Of a stretch of DNA of 64,000 nt, positions 13,116 through 24,385 are shown piece by piece. The position numbers were made by a program, and so were the translations under genes. Under the pieces are notes generated by a model. The model made no database searches. It was not told where the DNA came from and saw nothing but the letters and a program-made list of their open reading frames with translations. The DNA comes from Nicotiana tabacum (taxonomy: Eukaryota; Streptophyta; Magnoliopsida; Solanales; Solanaceae): NCBI RefSeq assembly GCF_000715075.1, contig NC_134081.1:107000108-107064107 (forward strand), given 5' to 3'. Positions within the stretch are counted from its first letter, which is position 1, and each line of letters starts with the position of its first letter.

Positions 13116-13997
13116 GTAACAAAATCCAAACACGGGATTTAGCCAAAAATTCATTTTTCTCAAAACCCAAACGGTGCGAGGCGATATTTCAGGAGTCATT
13201 TCTTCCCCAAAGTGTTGGTAAGTGATTCTAAACCATTTTCTTTCAATTACCCATTACATTTCTTGAATTTTCAACCTAAAATCTAGAGTTTTCATGGTAG
13301 AATTAGGGGTTAGGGTAGAAACTAGAGATTTCGGGAATTTGGGGATTTAGACCTCAATTTGAGGTCGGATTCCAAAACCAATTATATATTCGGGCTCGGG
13401 GGTGATTGGGTAAATGGATTTTGGTCCGAACCTCGGGTTTTGACCAAGCGGGCCCGGGGTCGATTTTTTGACTTTTTGGAGGAAAATTTGGGAAATTTAG
13501 TTTATGCAATATAATTGATTTCTTTAGCAATATTTGATTTTATTGAGTCATTTTTGAATAGATACGAGTGGTTTGGAGGTGAATTCCAAAGGAAAAGCTG
13601 TGATTGAGAATTAAGTGGCCTTCGGAGCAAGGTAAGTGTTGTGTCTAACCCTGACTTGAGGGAATTAGGAACCTTAGATTACTTGCTACGTGAAATTCAT
13701 GTGAGCGGCATATATGTGAGGTGACGAGTACTTATGCGCCGCCAATTTACTTGTTTCCATGTTTCTCTATTTTTTCTTATATTGTCTCATTCCTATGCCT
13801 AATTGCTAAGTGTTATACTAGTGTTGTTCAATTTATCGTTCTTATCATGTTTACGGATTTTCTGGTGATAATTGAGTTTTTATTTCAAAGTTGAGATTGA
13901 TATTATGGAACAAAATGTTGAAGTAAGATTTGTACTTGTTATTCTATCTCCATGTTGTTATTTATGCATTGCATTATAGTAAGGGAGAGTGTTAATG

Positions 13998-14271
13998 CAC
14001 GAATGGTGATGCCGTGCCATATTGTGAGTGTTAATGCACGAAGGGTGATGCTGTGCCATATTGTGAGTATTAATGCACGAAGGGTGATGCCGTGACATAT
14101 TGTGAGTGTTAATGAACGAAGGGTGATGCCGTGCAATATTGTGAGTATTAATGCATGAAGGGTGATGTCGTGCCATATTGTGAGTGTTAATGCATGAAGG
14201 GCGATGCCGTGCCGTTTCTATTAATTTTATGGTGAGATTGAGAGTAAAAGCATGAAGGGTGATACCTTGCA
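13998..14271 (+). repeat. Hairpin array in LTR D (39-bp period)
   Basis: Seven units of GCACGAAGGGTGATGCCGTG; six are spaced about 39 bases, the last is further off. Arms are GCACG (or GCATG) and CGTGC. Substitutions mostly leave a G-U pair possible in RNA. Minus-strand frames of 65-104 codons rich in His-Pro-Ser are translations of this array. Confidence 0.85.
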
Positions 14272-14880
14272 TTCTTCCTTACTGTATTCACTATTCCTGT
14301 TGATTCATGGTATATTGACTGCTCCGGTTATCATTCTGTTGTAGTTCATTATCTTGTATTTCCCTCAGTATGTTCCCCTCCCGACATTTCCTGTTTAGTT
14401 CTTCATTTCTGTTATTTGTATACACACTATTAAATTGTACAGGTTGATTTGTAGGTTCCTTGCCTTAGCCTCGTCACTACTTCGTCGAGGTTAGGCTCGA
14501 TACTTACCAGTACATGGGGTCGGTTGTACTGATGCTGCACTCTGCACTTTCTATGCAGATTTTGGTACCGGCTCATGTTGATCGAGATTTTGCTATTGGT
14601 CCGCTGTCCGGAGACTCAAGGTACATTTGTCGGCGTTCACAAACCTTGAAGTCCCTGTCTATCTTTTATGTCCTACTGTTTTCTTTCATTCAGACAGTTG
14701 TATTTCTTTCAGACTATTACTTTTAGTAAATTCTAGAATGCTCGTGAATTGTGACTCTAGATCCGGGTGGTAGTAATTAATACAGTTTTATAATATTCCG
14801 CACTTAATATATTTTCATCTTAGTTAATTATTGTTATTTACTGAATGAAAATAAGGAATTGGTTTAATGATTCTCTAACA

Positions 14881-15495
14881 TTTGTTGTTGCACTTAGTTT
14901 CTATCTATCATTGTTGTAAAATTCTCTGAAAGATTTTTATATCCGGATTACATGAACTTGAACTGTATAAAACTGGTTTGACTTAAACTGCTGGATTTGG
15001 AAGCATGTCTATTCTTTGCTGGAATTACTAAAAGTGAACTATAACTGTGTAGCTCGTCACTATCTTCAGTTCCTTATTTATTATTGTTACTTGCTGAGTT
15101 GGTTGTACTCATACTACACCCTACACTTCATGTTCAGATCCAGGTGTTCCTGGACATAGCCGGTGTTGATTATTTTGCACTGTTGTTTTTTCGGAGATTT
15201 TGAGGTAGCTGCTGTATTTCGCAGACCTTGCCTCTCCTTCCCTACCTTCTTATTTACTGCATTTAGTCTTAAACTATTATGGACCGTATTTCTAGACATG
15301 TATTCATCTTAGATGCTCATGTACTCAGTGACACCGGGTTTTGGGAGTGTTTATATATGTATTTGTGAATTTTCATCCGCTGAATTTAATTATTTTGTTT
15401 TTAAACATAAAAGATATTGGAGTTTATTTAGATTGTCGGCTTGCCTAGTATTGAGATAGGCACCATCATGACAGGTGAGATTTTGGGTCGTGACA
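14881..15495 (+). mobile_element. Element C 5' LTR, second part
   Basis: Resumes the LTR after D, beginning with the second copy of the 68-bp repeat, and ends TTTTGGGTCGTGACA at 15495. The sequence up to about 15426 aligns with the 3' LTR of C (to about 22672). Removing D and one repeat copy gives an LTR of about 2.8 kb. Confidence 0.9.
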
Positions 15496-15498
15496 AGT

Positions 15499-15510
15499 TG
15501 GTAACAGGGC
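15499..15510 (+). other. Primer-binding site of element C
   Basis: TGGTAACAGGGC follows the LTR end after the spacer AGT. It is the initiator tRNA-Met site with two mismatches to TGGTATCAGAGC. Confidence 0.8.
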
Positions 15511-18500
15511 TCTAGGTTACATAGGTCTCACGAGTCATGAGCAGGTTTAGTAGAGTCTTAAGGATCGGTACAGAGACGTCTGTAGCTATCTTCGAGAGGC
15601 TGCCGAACCCTTAGGAAAATTTCACTTGCTTGTATTCTATCATGCGGAATTGATTTAGCTTGAAACATAACTCTTTGAATTCCTTCCACGCATTCGTGTG
15701 CGCATACGAGCGCTCAGTATTAGTTGTGCATCGCTGGCTTATGATTCCATGAATGAGGTTCAAGAGGTGTATTCTGTGTTTTGGTGATGGGCCAGTCTGG
15801 AGGACTTGAGGCCAGGTTTATACCGCAACTTAGGCTCGGTAGCTTCAATTGTAACCTGTACATTTGGACTCATATGTCCGGTAATGTCCTTACGAGTGGA
15901 ATTTATGGCTCGATGAGCAGTGGAATGGCTTTGTGATGAGTATGATGTAACTGTGGGATGTGTTAAGATGATTTGAATGTTCTTTTATTCCAGCTCAGTA
16001 TCTGTATTATTGTTTTATTATTTCGAGAGTGTGCACGGGTTGCTACGATGGCTATGCATTGTATCGCACAATATTGGTGTAATGGTAAGGTGCTCGTTAT
16101 GTGTTGAGGCGGTGAATGGCTCGAAGAGAGGATTTCTCAATACATGATTAAGGGGTTCAGCAATTAATTCCAGTCGAGGAAAGGCAGTCGGACTATAGAT
16201 GTTCAAGTTTGGTTGTTAAGGTAACAAGACTTGGTATTTGCGAGCATGGTCGAATTTTCACTGTGATGCTGTGTCGTCATCCTTGTTTGAATGCATTATG
16301 GTCTGCCGGTGTTACAGTCTTCTTGGATTTCACCTTCGGGGCATGGTGTTATGAAATGGTGCGTGAGGGTCGGTTGCCAGAGATAGCTGTGTGTAGCGAT
16401 TCAGAATCGAATGGGTATTTCTAATGTTGATGGCTCGAGAAAGATGTTCTTCGAAGAGGCTTAGGGCCGGTAACAATTTATTGGTTCATGTGCTACATAG
16501 ATGAATTTTGATTTGATGCAACAGTTGGGCAGCAAATTATGAGGGAAGACATGACGGGAAATGTTTCGCGGTGGTTGAAGTACTAGCAGGTCAAGTAGGA
16601 GAAGTAGAGGTTGAGAAGTTGCTTAAAGGAGATGGTTTAACCGAAGTAAGAGTGGCATATTAGCATATGGATTCTGTGGTAGGGTAGTCGCGCGTCTTGA
16701 GAAAGTGTAGAACGGTTTGGAATCGTGATAGAATGTGATTTGGCCTACGGACTTTATTAGGAGTGATGGTTATTGTACGAAGAAAGATTGAATATGGCAG
16801 AAAGGAGTTTGTTTGAAATGAAGAGGAATGTGAAGATCTGGTTATCGTTTCAGGCGCAATATGACTTGAGTTCGGAAGGTATTGTTGAACTTTCAGTTTA
16901 TGTCAATAGGGAAAGTGCAAACTTATACAAATGGTGGGCGAGCATGAGCTCAGGAGAATTTACTGATTACGTGGTCATTGCACCCAGTGCAGAGTCATTA
17001 GAAGATGTCGGTAAGGAATTCCACAGGTGGGTTATCTCTTGTGAGCAGTTAGCAGTGACGTGATGTTGATGAAGCTTCTGTGAGGAATATTACTTGCTAC
17101 CCAGTAAGAGGTCGAGTGTGTGACTGTGGCTAGTGATTCAGAATGTTCATGAAAATCTTAACAAAAGACTTCGAGAAGTCTGGCGGGTTAACGGTGCGAG
17201 ATCATGGTAATTGAGAAGGAGAAATCCTTGCGGGTTCTAAGTTTATATATTGCAGCTTAAAGCTAAGTGGGGGGGGGCTGCTATTGACAAATTGATTTCA
17301 TGGTTATGTGTTAAATTTTAGCTTTGGTCAGAGACATACTTGTGGATCAGTTATGACTTGCAGAGATGGAGATCGAGGATGACTCGAGTAAGGAAATTCT
17401 TGAATACGGGTTATATTGCACTTTATAGAAATACGGAAATCATGGAATGATTAAATTATTATTTTGAAGAACGTAATGTGCACGAAGTATGAATTTTATT
17501 AGTGGTGTTAAGGTAGGGTTACTTCTTTGGGGGTTGTTGTGCTAATGGGGATTGTGCCTTTCGGCCCGTTTGGGCGGTGCAATTTAGATTTGAGCAAAGT
17601 GGGTGACTCCCAAGAAAATTCTAATGGGTTTGAGAATTATATATAGCAATTGAGAATGTTTCTGGACTGTGTATGGATAAAATCTGAGATTTGCATTTGA
17701 AGGTGTCGGGACTTGCGGTAATTTTGCATGACTATGGATTCTACATTTCAGTATAAGAAAGGAATGAGGAACAATTTTAAATTCACATAAGGTATTTTCA
17801 GAGTGAGTGTTACGATTGTAGTATTTATGGGGTAATTATGATGTTGTGAGACTTTACAGAAATTTTGGTGGCAATATTCTTGGGTTTGGTGACCTGCATG
17901 ACTTGGTCGAGTTAGAGGGATTCAGTTCTGATAGCTTGGTTATGTTCAAATGGATTTCAAAGTGTTCTTAATGGTTTCTACCATGGGTTGAACCGGATAT
18001 ATTCTACCGGTGTAGAGAACGTGTTGTGTATTATGAATTCCTTCTGTAAGGAAGCAAAATAAAGGTTACTGAATGACCGGGTGTGTAATTTGCTGGTTAC
18101 CCAAAGTTGATAATGAGATTCTCGTGCTTGTCACATGATGGCATGATAGATGTGGTGTGTGGTGCGGGATTAAGATTTATATGTACAAGGTGGCATTTCA
18201 TTTTTGAAAGGAAGATCACGAATTTTGGACAGAATGGTCAATTTCAGATAATTAGATGAATGTTATAACTGCTCAGTAATCCCTGAGAAGGGTACGCATT
18301 TCAAAAGGTGCATTGTGTTTTGACTTACGGATGTTCATTGGTAGTGCAGTACTCACCTGGTTGATAGACTACTGATATTCAAATTATTGCTATGTGGCAC
18401 GGAAGAATTATGAAAGTATTCCTTATGGGAATATCGTGAATGGAAGATGTGTTAGTCATTCTAGTGCTGGTGTTGGGATCAGTTACGGTGATTCATGTGT

Positions 18501-19880
18501 TTGATGAATTTGGAGACTGGGAGTTCTCAGAAGTATATTGTTTCGGGTTATAGCTTGTTTGAGGTGAGTATTTCATTTTAACTCAGTGGAGGCACTAGTT
18601 GCGTTAATTATTTCTGATAGCTACACGTTATAAGTGTGCATATATGTGAGGTTTGAGCCAATGTGCGGGCATCGAGGCAAGTATTTATACTCTAAAGAAT
18701 GCTTAGGCTATGATATGCCTAGAGTTGATTGTTAAGCGTAAAGTTATAACGTTTCTCGTATTCGTACCTTTGTTGAGAACTATCTGTGCTACATTTGAGG
18801 TTACAAGAAGGCTAATTCCCCTGAATAAACGGGGTAATTACTATTTTTGCGTTAACTTGCCGATTTGAAGTGTGATAGCAGACTTTGCACATGCTTACGC
18901 TATGGCGTGTTATTTTTACCAGTCCAGGAGCATGAGAATCTTATTTCATTATCGTATACATGTGTACTTATTTAATTGCTCCTATATGATATGCTGGGAC
19001 TGGTGGCCTGTGACCATGCCAGGCAATTTATATTATTGGCACATGAGTTGTCCATGCTGTGTGTGGGAATTCTAATTCTATGATAATTTATCTGATTTAT
19101 TAATTTCCTTCCTCTTCAATTGTGCATATGCGCCTACGGTTATGCCCTTCACGAAATTGAGGAGTTGGTTGTAATATTGCGGTTGTGGTAGTGCTTGTTG
19201 AACTTGCAATATGGTTCTCTTCCTTGAGACATCTCCCATATTTGGGTACACGGATTGCGCAGTTGTGGCTTGAGTTATATTGATGTGGCGTGTCTATGGG
19301 ATAGTTGTGTTTAATAATATAAGGTCATTGGACCTAGAATGGGTACTATCAGGTTTGATTACGGTATATTCGGGAGGATAATATTGAAAGTCGGCTTAGA
19401 AAGTGATTATGGTTCTGGTTGGGGCGAGAGAGCTCCATAACTTGTTGCTCTGATAAGGGGTTATGAGATTCCTGCATGTTTCTTTTATTATCAGCAGTGT
19501 ACGAAGGTTTTGGAACGAGGTTTGGCTTGATATGAGGTGTAATACTTGTACTTGGTTGGTTTTGAGTAATTACTGTGATTGTGATCGGGAATGATGCTGC
19601 GAGCATGTGAGTTGTGTAGTATGTAATGTGATTATATCAGGGGTTATGGCTATGGCTTGATACAGCTTGTTCAGACTTATACGGCGTGTGAGATTTAGAT
19701 CTTGGAAAGAATTCTGGGTGTTAGAAATTAGGCTCCAAGTTTTGGGCTAAGGTTAAATTAATGATTTTCAGTTGTGTTATGTTGTCAGGCCTATATAGAA
19801 TAGGGTGATATGGGATCACCCCCAGGTATGTGTATGGTAAGGAGGAACAATGATTTAAAGGCATAGGAACAACTCTTGGC

Positions 19881-19917
19881 ACGTTCGAGGACGAACGTAT
19901 ATTTAAGTAGGGGAGAT
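19881..19917 (+). promoter_or_regulatory. 3'-end palindrome and polypurine tract of element C
   Basis: ACGTTCGAGGACGAACGT (19881-19898) is a perfect 7-bp inverted repeat around AGGA. It is followed by the purine tract AGTAGGGGAGA ending at the 3' LTR. In gypsy elements this tract primes plus-strand DNA. In J the same palindrome is part of the pol reading frame; here nothing is coded. Confidence 0.8.
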
Positions 19918-22672
19918 TGTAACGATCCGACCGGTCATTTAGAGCATTTATGCTCCTTTCAACTATTTGAAGTCTTAAATAACTTTCTACGAGGTATTAT
20001 GACTTATGTGAATTGACGGTTTTAGTTTTAAGGTATTTCGGAGTTAGCTTGGAAGATTGAATTTCATGTTGGAAGCTTAAGTTAAAATAGTTTACCAGAT
20101 GTTGACATATGTGGAAACGACCCCGGAATAGAGTTTTGATGATTCCAATAGCTCTGTATGGTGATTTTGGACCTAGGAGCGTGTCCGAAAAATTATTTGG
20201 AGGGCGGTAGAGGAATTAGGCTTGAAATGGCAAAAGTTGAATTTTTGGAAAGTTTGATCGGGGAGTTGACTTTTTGATATTGGAGTCAAAACTCAGTTCT
20301 GAAAATTTTCATAGATCTATTATGTCATTTATGACTTGTGTGCAAAATTTGAGGTCAATTGGAATTGATAGGTTTCGGCATCTAATGTAGAAGTTGGAAA
20401 TTCTTAAGTTCCTTAAACTTAAATTGTGGTATGATTCATGGTTTTAGCGTTGTTTGATATGATTTGAGGTTTTGACTAAGTCTGTATGATGTTATAGGAC
20501 TTGTTGGTATGATTTGACGGGTCCTGAGGGGCTTGGGTGTATTTTTTTGGGCATCAATGGTTGAGAGACTAGTAAGGTTAAGAAATTTGGGAGTTTGACC
20601 ATGGTCAATATTGGGTCAAGACGACCTCTTTTCAGTGTTTTGAGTGCTCTAGCAAGTCCGTAGTGTGTTCTATGATTGAAATTCATATATGGTTTGTGTT
20701 CGGGAGGTTTCGGGTGAGTTTCGGATGGTTAACGGATTAAAATTTGGACTTAAGCAGCTGCTTGAAATTTCTGCTGCTGGAAAAATCGAGGTCATGAAAA
20801 AAATCGAGGTAATGAAAATCGAAGACCGAAGGGCGAGGACCGAAGACGAAAGACCGAAGGCAGAAAACCGAAGGCCGAGGACCGAAGGCCGAAGACTGAA
20901 GGCTGAGGATCGAAGGCCGAGGGCCTGGACAGAACTATAAGTTATAAAGCAGGGGACTTCGTCCCATTTTCCATTTTTGTGAAATTGGAGCTTGGGGAGA
21001 GGCGATATTTGGGAGATTTTCAAAGAAAATATCGGGATAAGTGTTCTTAACTCAATTATGTTTAGATTACCCGAATCCATCATTTATTTTCACCATTTAA
21101 TTAGTGTTTTGAGATTGAAATTTAGAAAAAATTTAGAAATCTCATTGAAATGAATTTTTGAGATTTCGGTGTCTATTTGGAGTCGGATTTGACTGAATCG
21201 GGTATGGTTGGACTCTTAATTGAATGGGTTATCGAATTTTGTGAGTTTCGCTGGATTCCAAGACATGGGCACCACGGGCGATTTTTGAGCTAAAATTCGG
21301 ATTTTTATGGAAAATTAGCATTTTCTTATGGAATTAATTCCAATAAATTTTATTGACTGAATCGAATTATTTGTGGCTAGATTCAACACGTTTGGGGGCC
21401 AATTCACGAGGAAAAGGCTTAGCGGAATAAGAATTTTACGGTTTGAGATAAGTAACAGTTTTAAATCTGGTCATGAGGGGATGAAACCCCGGATTTTGTA
21501 TCATTTGAGTATTTTGGAGGTGACACACATGCTAGGTGACTGGCGTACGGCATGCGGCGGGCACCGAGGGGATTGTGACTTGGTCTGTCCCGTGAAACTG
21601 TAAAGTCGAATAACTTGTTGTTAGCTATATTCTCTCTCTAAATCGTGCTTAGGATATGTGATAGTACTGTTGGGAACCGTAGAGGTCGCGTACTTGTTGA
21701 ATTATTTGCTAATTGATGCCTTGTACTCTGTCATAATTTTTCTTGCATATCATATCTCAGTCTTTCTTGATTTTTGTTGATACACTATGTTGTCTTTGTT
21801 TGGGCTGATCTTTGTGATTTTCGAGAGCCCGAGAGATTAGAGAGGTTGATGACTAGGTAAGGCTCAAGGCCTGTCGGTGAGGTATGGATATTATAGCACG
21901 TGAGTTGTCCGTGCGGGATATTATGGCACGTGAGTTTTTTCGTGCAGCACGTGAGTTGTCCGTGTGGATTATAGCGCTTGGGCTATCGGAGCCCCTCCGG
22001 AGTCTGTACACCCCCAGTGAGCGTGGGTACACATTGAGTGTGAGTGCTGAGGGCTGAGAGGCGAGTGGTTGAGATGTTGTGACGAGTTGAGTGACTGTTG
22101 CCCTGAGAGGCTGTACTTGCTTTTCATTTGTTGTTGCACTTAGCTGCTATCTGTCATTGTTGTGAAATTCTCTGAAAGATTTTTATATCCGGATTACATG
22201 AACTTGAACTGTATAAAACTGGTTTGACTTAAACTGCTGGATTTGGAAGCATGTCTATTCTTTGCTGGAATTACTGAAAGTGAACTATAACAGTGTAGCT
22301 CGTCACTATCTTCAGTTCCTTATTTATTATTGTTACTTGTTGAGTTGGTTGTGCTCATACTACACCCTGCACTTCGTGTGCAGATCCAAGTGTTCTCGGA
22401 CATAGCGGGTGTTGATTCTTTCGCACTGTTGATTTTTTGGAGATTTTGAGGTAGCTGCCGTGTTTCGCAGACCTTGCCTCTCCTTCCCTACCTTCTTATT
22501 TACTGCATTTAGTCTTAAACTATTATGGACCGTATTTCCAGACTTGTATTCATATTAGATGCTCATGTACTCAGTGACACCGGTTTTTGGGAGTGTTTAT
22601 ATATGTATTTATGAATTTTCTTCTGCTGAATTTAATTATTTTGTTTTTAAATATAAAAGATATAGGAGTTTA
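19918..22672 (+). mobile_element. Element C 3' LTR (end deleted)
   Basis: Starts TGTAACGATCCGACCGG and matches the 5' LTR. Features in order: CCGAAGG array (20815-20935, longer than in the 5' LTR), TATAAA at 20943-20948, an inverted repeat GGGACTTCGTCCC at 20953-20965, donor-like sites, AGGTGACTGG core near 21533, GCACGTGAG...CGTGC hairpins (21896-21966) and the stem-loop CTGCACTTCGTGTGCAG at 22367-22383. It breaks off at about 22672, lacking roughly the last 70 bases present in the 5' LTR. Confidence 0.9.
20815..20935 (+). repeat. GACCGAAGG array in C 3' LTR
   Basis: About ten copies of a GACCGAAGGC-like word directly before the TATAAA box. The 5' LTR of C has only about five copies (10690-10745), so the array length changed after insertion or one copy contracted. 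Confidence 0.8.
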
Positions 22673-22904
22673 ACTATAACTTTATTTGTATTATTCTAGT
22701 AGCTCGTGCACTTGTGACACCAGATTCGGGGATGTATTTTGATGATTCGATAGTTATGGTCTTCCGCACTTTATTTCAGTAATTGACTTCTATTTAATTT
22801 AATTTGTTTAAAAATGGTTAAGATTATTTTAATGTTGGCTTGCCTAGCAAGTGAAATGTTAGGCGCCATCACGGCCCTGAAGGTGGGAATTTCGGGTCGT
22901 GACA
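22673..22904 (+). mobile_element. Solo LTR B, right remnant
   Basis: Aligns with the end part of LTR D and continues to the terminal GGGAATTTCGGGTCGTGACA at 22904, followed by TTAGT (22905-22909), the same 5 bases that precede B at 7406-7410. About 200 bases of B expected between the C insertion point and this remnant are missing, together with the end of C, so one deletion removed the right junction. Confidence 0.85.
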
Positions 22905-23196
22905 TTAGTGGAATTTCGGCCTAGCAGTAAACATTATTAGTAATTGAGATTAAAAAAAATAGAAAAGAAAATTTCTAACTCACAAAACCAAAATTCTGTA
23001 TCAAAATTATTCAAAGTTGCAAGTCGAAAGCTATATTTTTTTAAATATAAAAGGACTAATAACAAATAACATTAGATCTTTGTTTAATATTAATTACTAT
23101 GTATATATTGTCTTCGTCCACAACTAAAAAATGTACATGAGTTTATCTATCTATCTATCTATCTTGTTTTAATAAGAAAAATACCTACCTACCTAC

Positions 23197-23244
<48 letters not shown>

Positions 23245-23332
23245 TTTTTAAAAGAAAAATACTCATGTAAATTAAAATAGAGGAAATAATAGTTATATAA
23301 ATTTTTAAAAATTGAACACTCGCTGATATATA
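22905..23332. other. AT-rich DNA between LTR nests
   Basis: AT-rich sequence with A-runs and a microsatellite, no credible coding frame. It starts with TTAGT from the B insertion and ends with ATATA (23328-23332), the candidate target duplication of element E. Confidence 0.7.
23143..23241. repeat. ATCT/ACCT tetranucleotide microsatellite
   Basis: Two blocks of ATCT repeats, separated by a short AT-rich spacer and an ACCT block (23183-23198) that turns into ATCT without a break. This suggests repeat interconversion by a point change and slippage. Confidence 0.95.
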
Positions 23333-24029
23333 TGTAACGACCCGACTTGTCATTTTAAGAGTTAACGCCCCGTTCAGTGACTTAAGGTCTCGAGCAGCTT
23401 CACAATATGTATTATGACCCGCGGATGTGGTCGAGTTTGATTTACTAAAAATTCGGAATTAAATTAAAAGAACAATCCTTATTTAGAAGCTTAAATGAAA
23501 AAAGTTGACCGGAGAGCCGACTTTTGAGTAAACGACTTCGGAATGGAATATTTATGACGTCAATAGCTCCGTATGGTGATTTTGGACTTAGGAGCATGTC
23601 CGGAAAATTATTCGGAGGTCTGTAGAGTAATTTGGCTTGAAATGGCGAAAGATGAATTTTGGGAAGTTTGACCGGGGGTTTACTTTTTGATATCGGGGTT
23701 GGAATCTGATTCTTCAAATTTTAATAGCTTCGTTATGTCATTTATGACTTCTATGCAAAATTTGAAGTCATTACGGATTGATTTGATAGGTTCCGACGGC
23801 GTTTGTGGAAACTTGAAATTTCAAAGTTCATTAGGCTTGAATTGGGGTATGATTCGTGGTTTTAGCGTTGTTTGAGTTGATTTGAGGGTTCGACTAAGCT
23901 CGTATGATGGTTTAGGACTTGTTGGTATATTTGGTTGAGGTCTCGAGGGGCTCGGGTGAGTTTCCGATGGTTAACGGATAAATAATTTGGACTTGAACAG
24001 CTGCTGGAATTTCTGATCCTGTTTTCCTT

Positions 24030-24385
24030 CTACGCGATCGCGTGAATGTGTCTGCAATCGCGTAGGCTTAGTTGGGCAGTGGAATTTTGTTCTCTGCGAT
24101 CATGTGGGGATATCTGCGATTGCGTGAAGAGGGACGCGATCACGTAGTTCTGGGAGTTGGTGACTCACGAACGCTTGAAGAGGGTTGCGATCGCGTAGAG
24201 CTGGGAACCCTGTGCATCGCGATCGCGTGGCATTGTTTGTGATCGCGTAGGATAGCGGAGTCAGTGCTTCGCGATCGCGTGGAACTTTCTGCGATCGCGT
24301 AGAGTTAATTTTGGCAGAGTTGAAATTGTTCTTTGCGATCGCGTGAGGAAGTTAGCGATCGTGTAGAAGAAATCACTGGGCAGAA
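24030..24385. repeat. GCGATCGCGTAG array in LTR1
   Basis: More than ten copies of words such as GCGATCGCGTAG and GCGATCGCGTGG, spaced 20-40 bases, in the U3-like position. The core GCGATCGC is an 8-bp palindrome. Some copies are decayed by C-to-T or G-to-A changes. Confidence 0.85.

Larger units (their letters stand above)
12045..14880 (+). mobile_element. LTR D (TGTGATGACCC family), 3'-truncated, nested in C
   Basis: Starts TGTGATGACCCAAAAGGTC and follows the layout of solo LTR B: array, two donor-like GTAAGT sites (13216 and 13632), AGGTGACGAG core at 13718, hairpin array at 13998-14271, then a stretch matching B at 14467. It stops near 14880 before the terminal ...GGCTTGCCTAG...GTCGTGACA that B retains at 22855-22904, so roughly the last 70 bases are missing. 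It has no interior domain. It carries a different U3 array from B. Confidence 0.85.
15496..19917 (+). mobile_element. Element C interior: non-coding LARD-like domain
   Basis: About 4.4 kb between the two LTRs with no gag or pol motif in any frame. The longest frame that is not array-derived is a 96-codon one at 16773-17063, with no motif I recognise. The domain aligns in blocks with the interior of element A (minus strand, 1-2830), including the leader after the primer site, the segment around 17290-17640 and the segment around 18100-18480. The 3' end (19881-19917) keeps the palindrome and purine tract found in J, so the element kept its cis signals while lacking proteins. Confidence 0.85.

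Noticed and set aside
12644..13225. 193-codon plus-strand frame rich in Arg and Ser
   Set aside because: It is a translation of the CGCGAACGCGAAG array in LTR D, with antisense frames open as well; no homologue recognised.
13998..14271. CRISPR-like regular repeat spacing
   Set aside because: The units are a tandem array without unique spacers, inside a plant LTR; a CRISPR array is excluded by context.
13939..14272. Minus-strand frames rich in His, Asn, Pro and Ser
   Set aside because: Translation of the 39-bp hairpin array; period divisible by three keeps the frame open.
16773..17063. 96-codon frame in the interior of element C
   Set aside because: No recognisable motif, and the equivalent region of element A appears deleted, so conservation gives no support.
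24030..24385. GCGATCGC palindromes as a replication or methyl-regulated site as in cyanobacteria
   Set aside because: The plant LTR context and the replacement by other CG-rich words in sister LTRs make that parallel unfounded.
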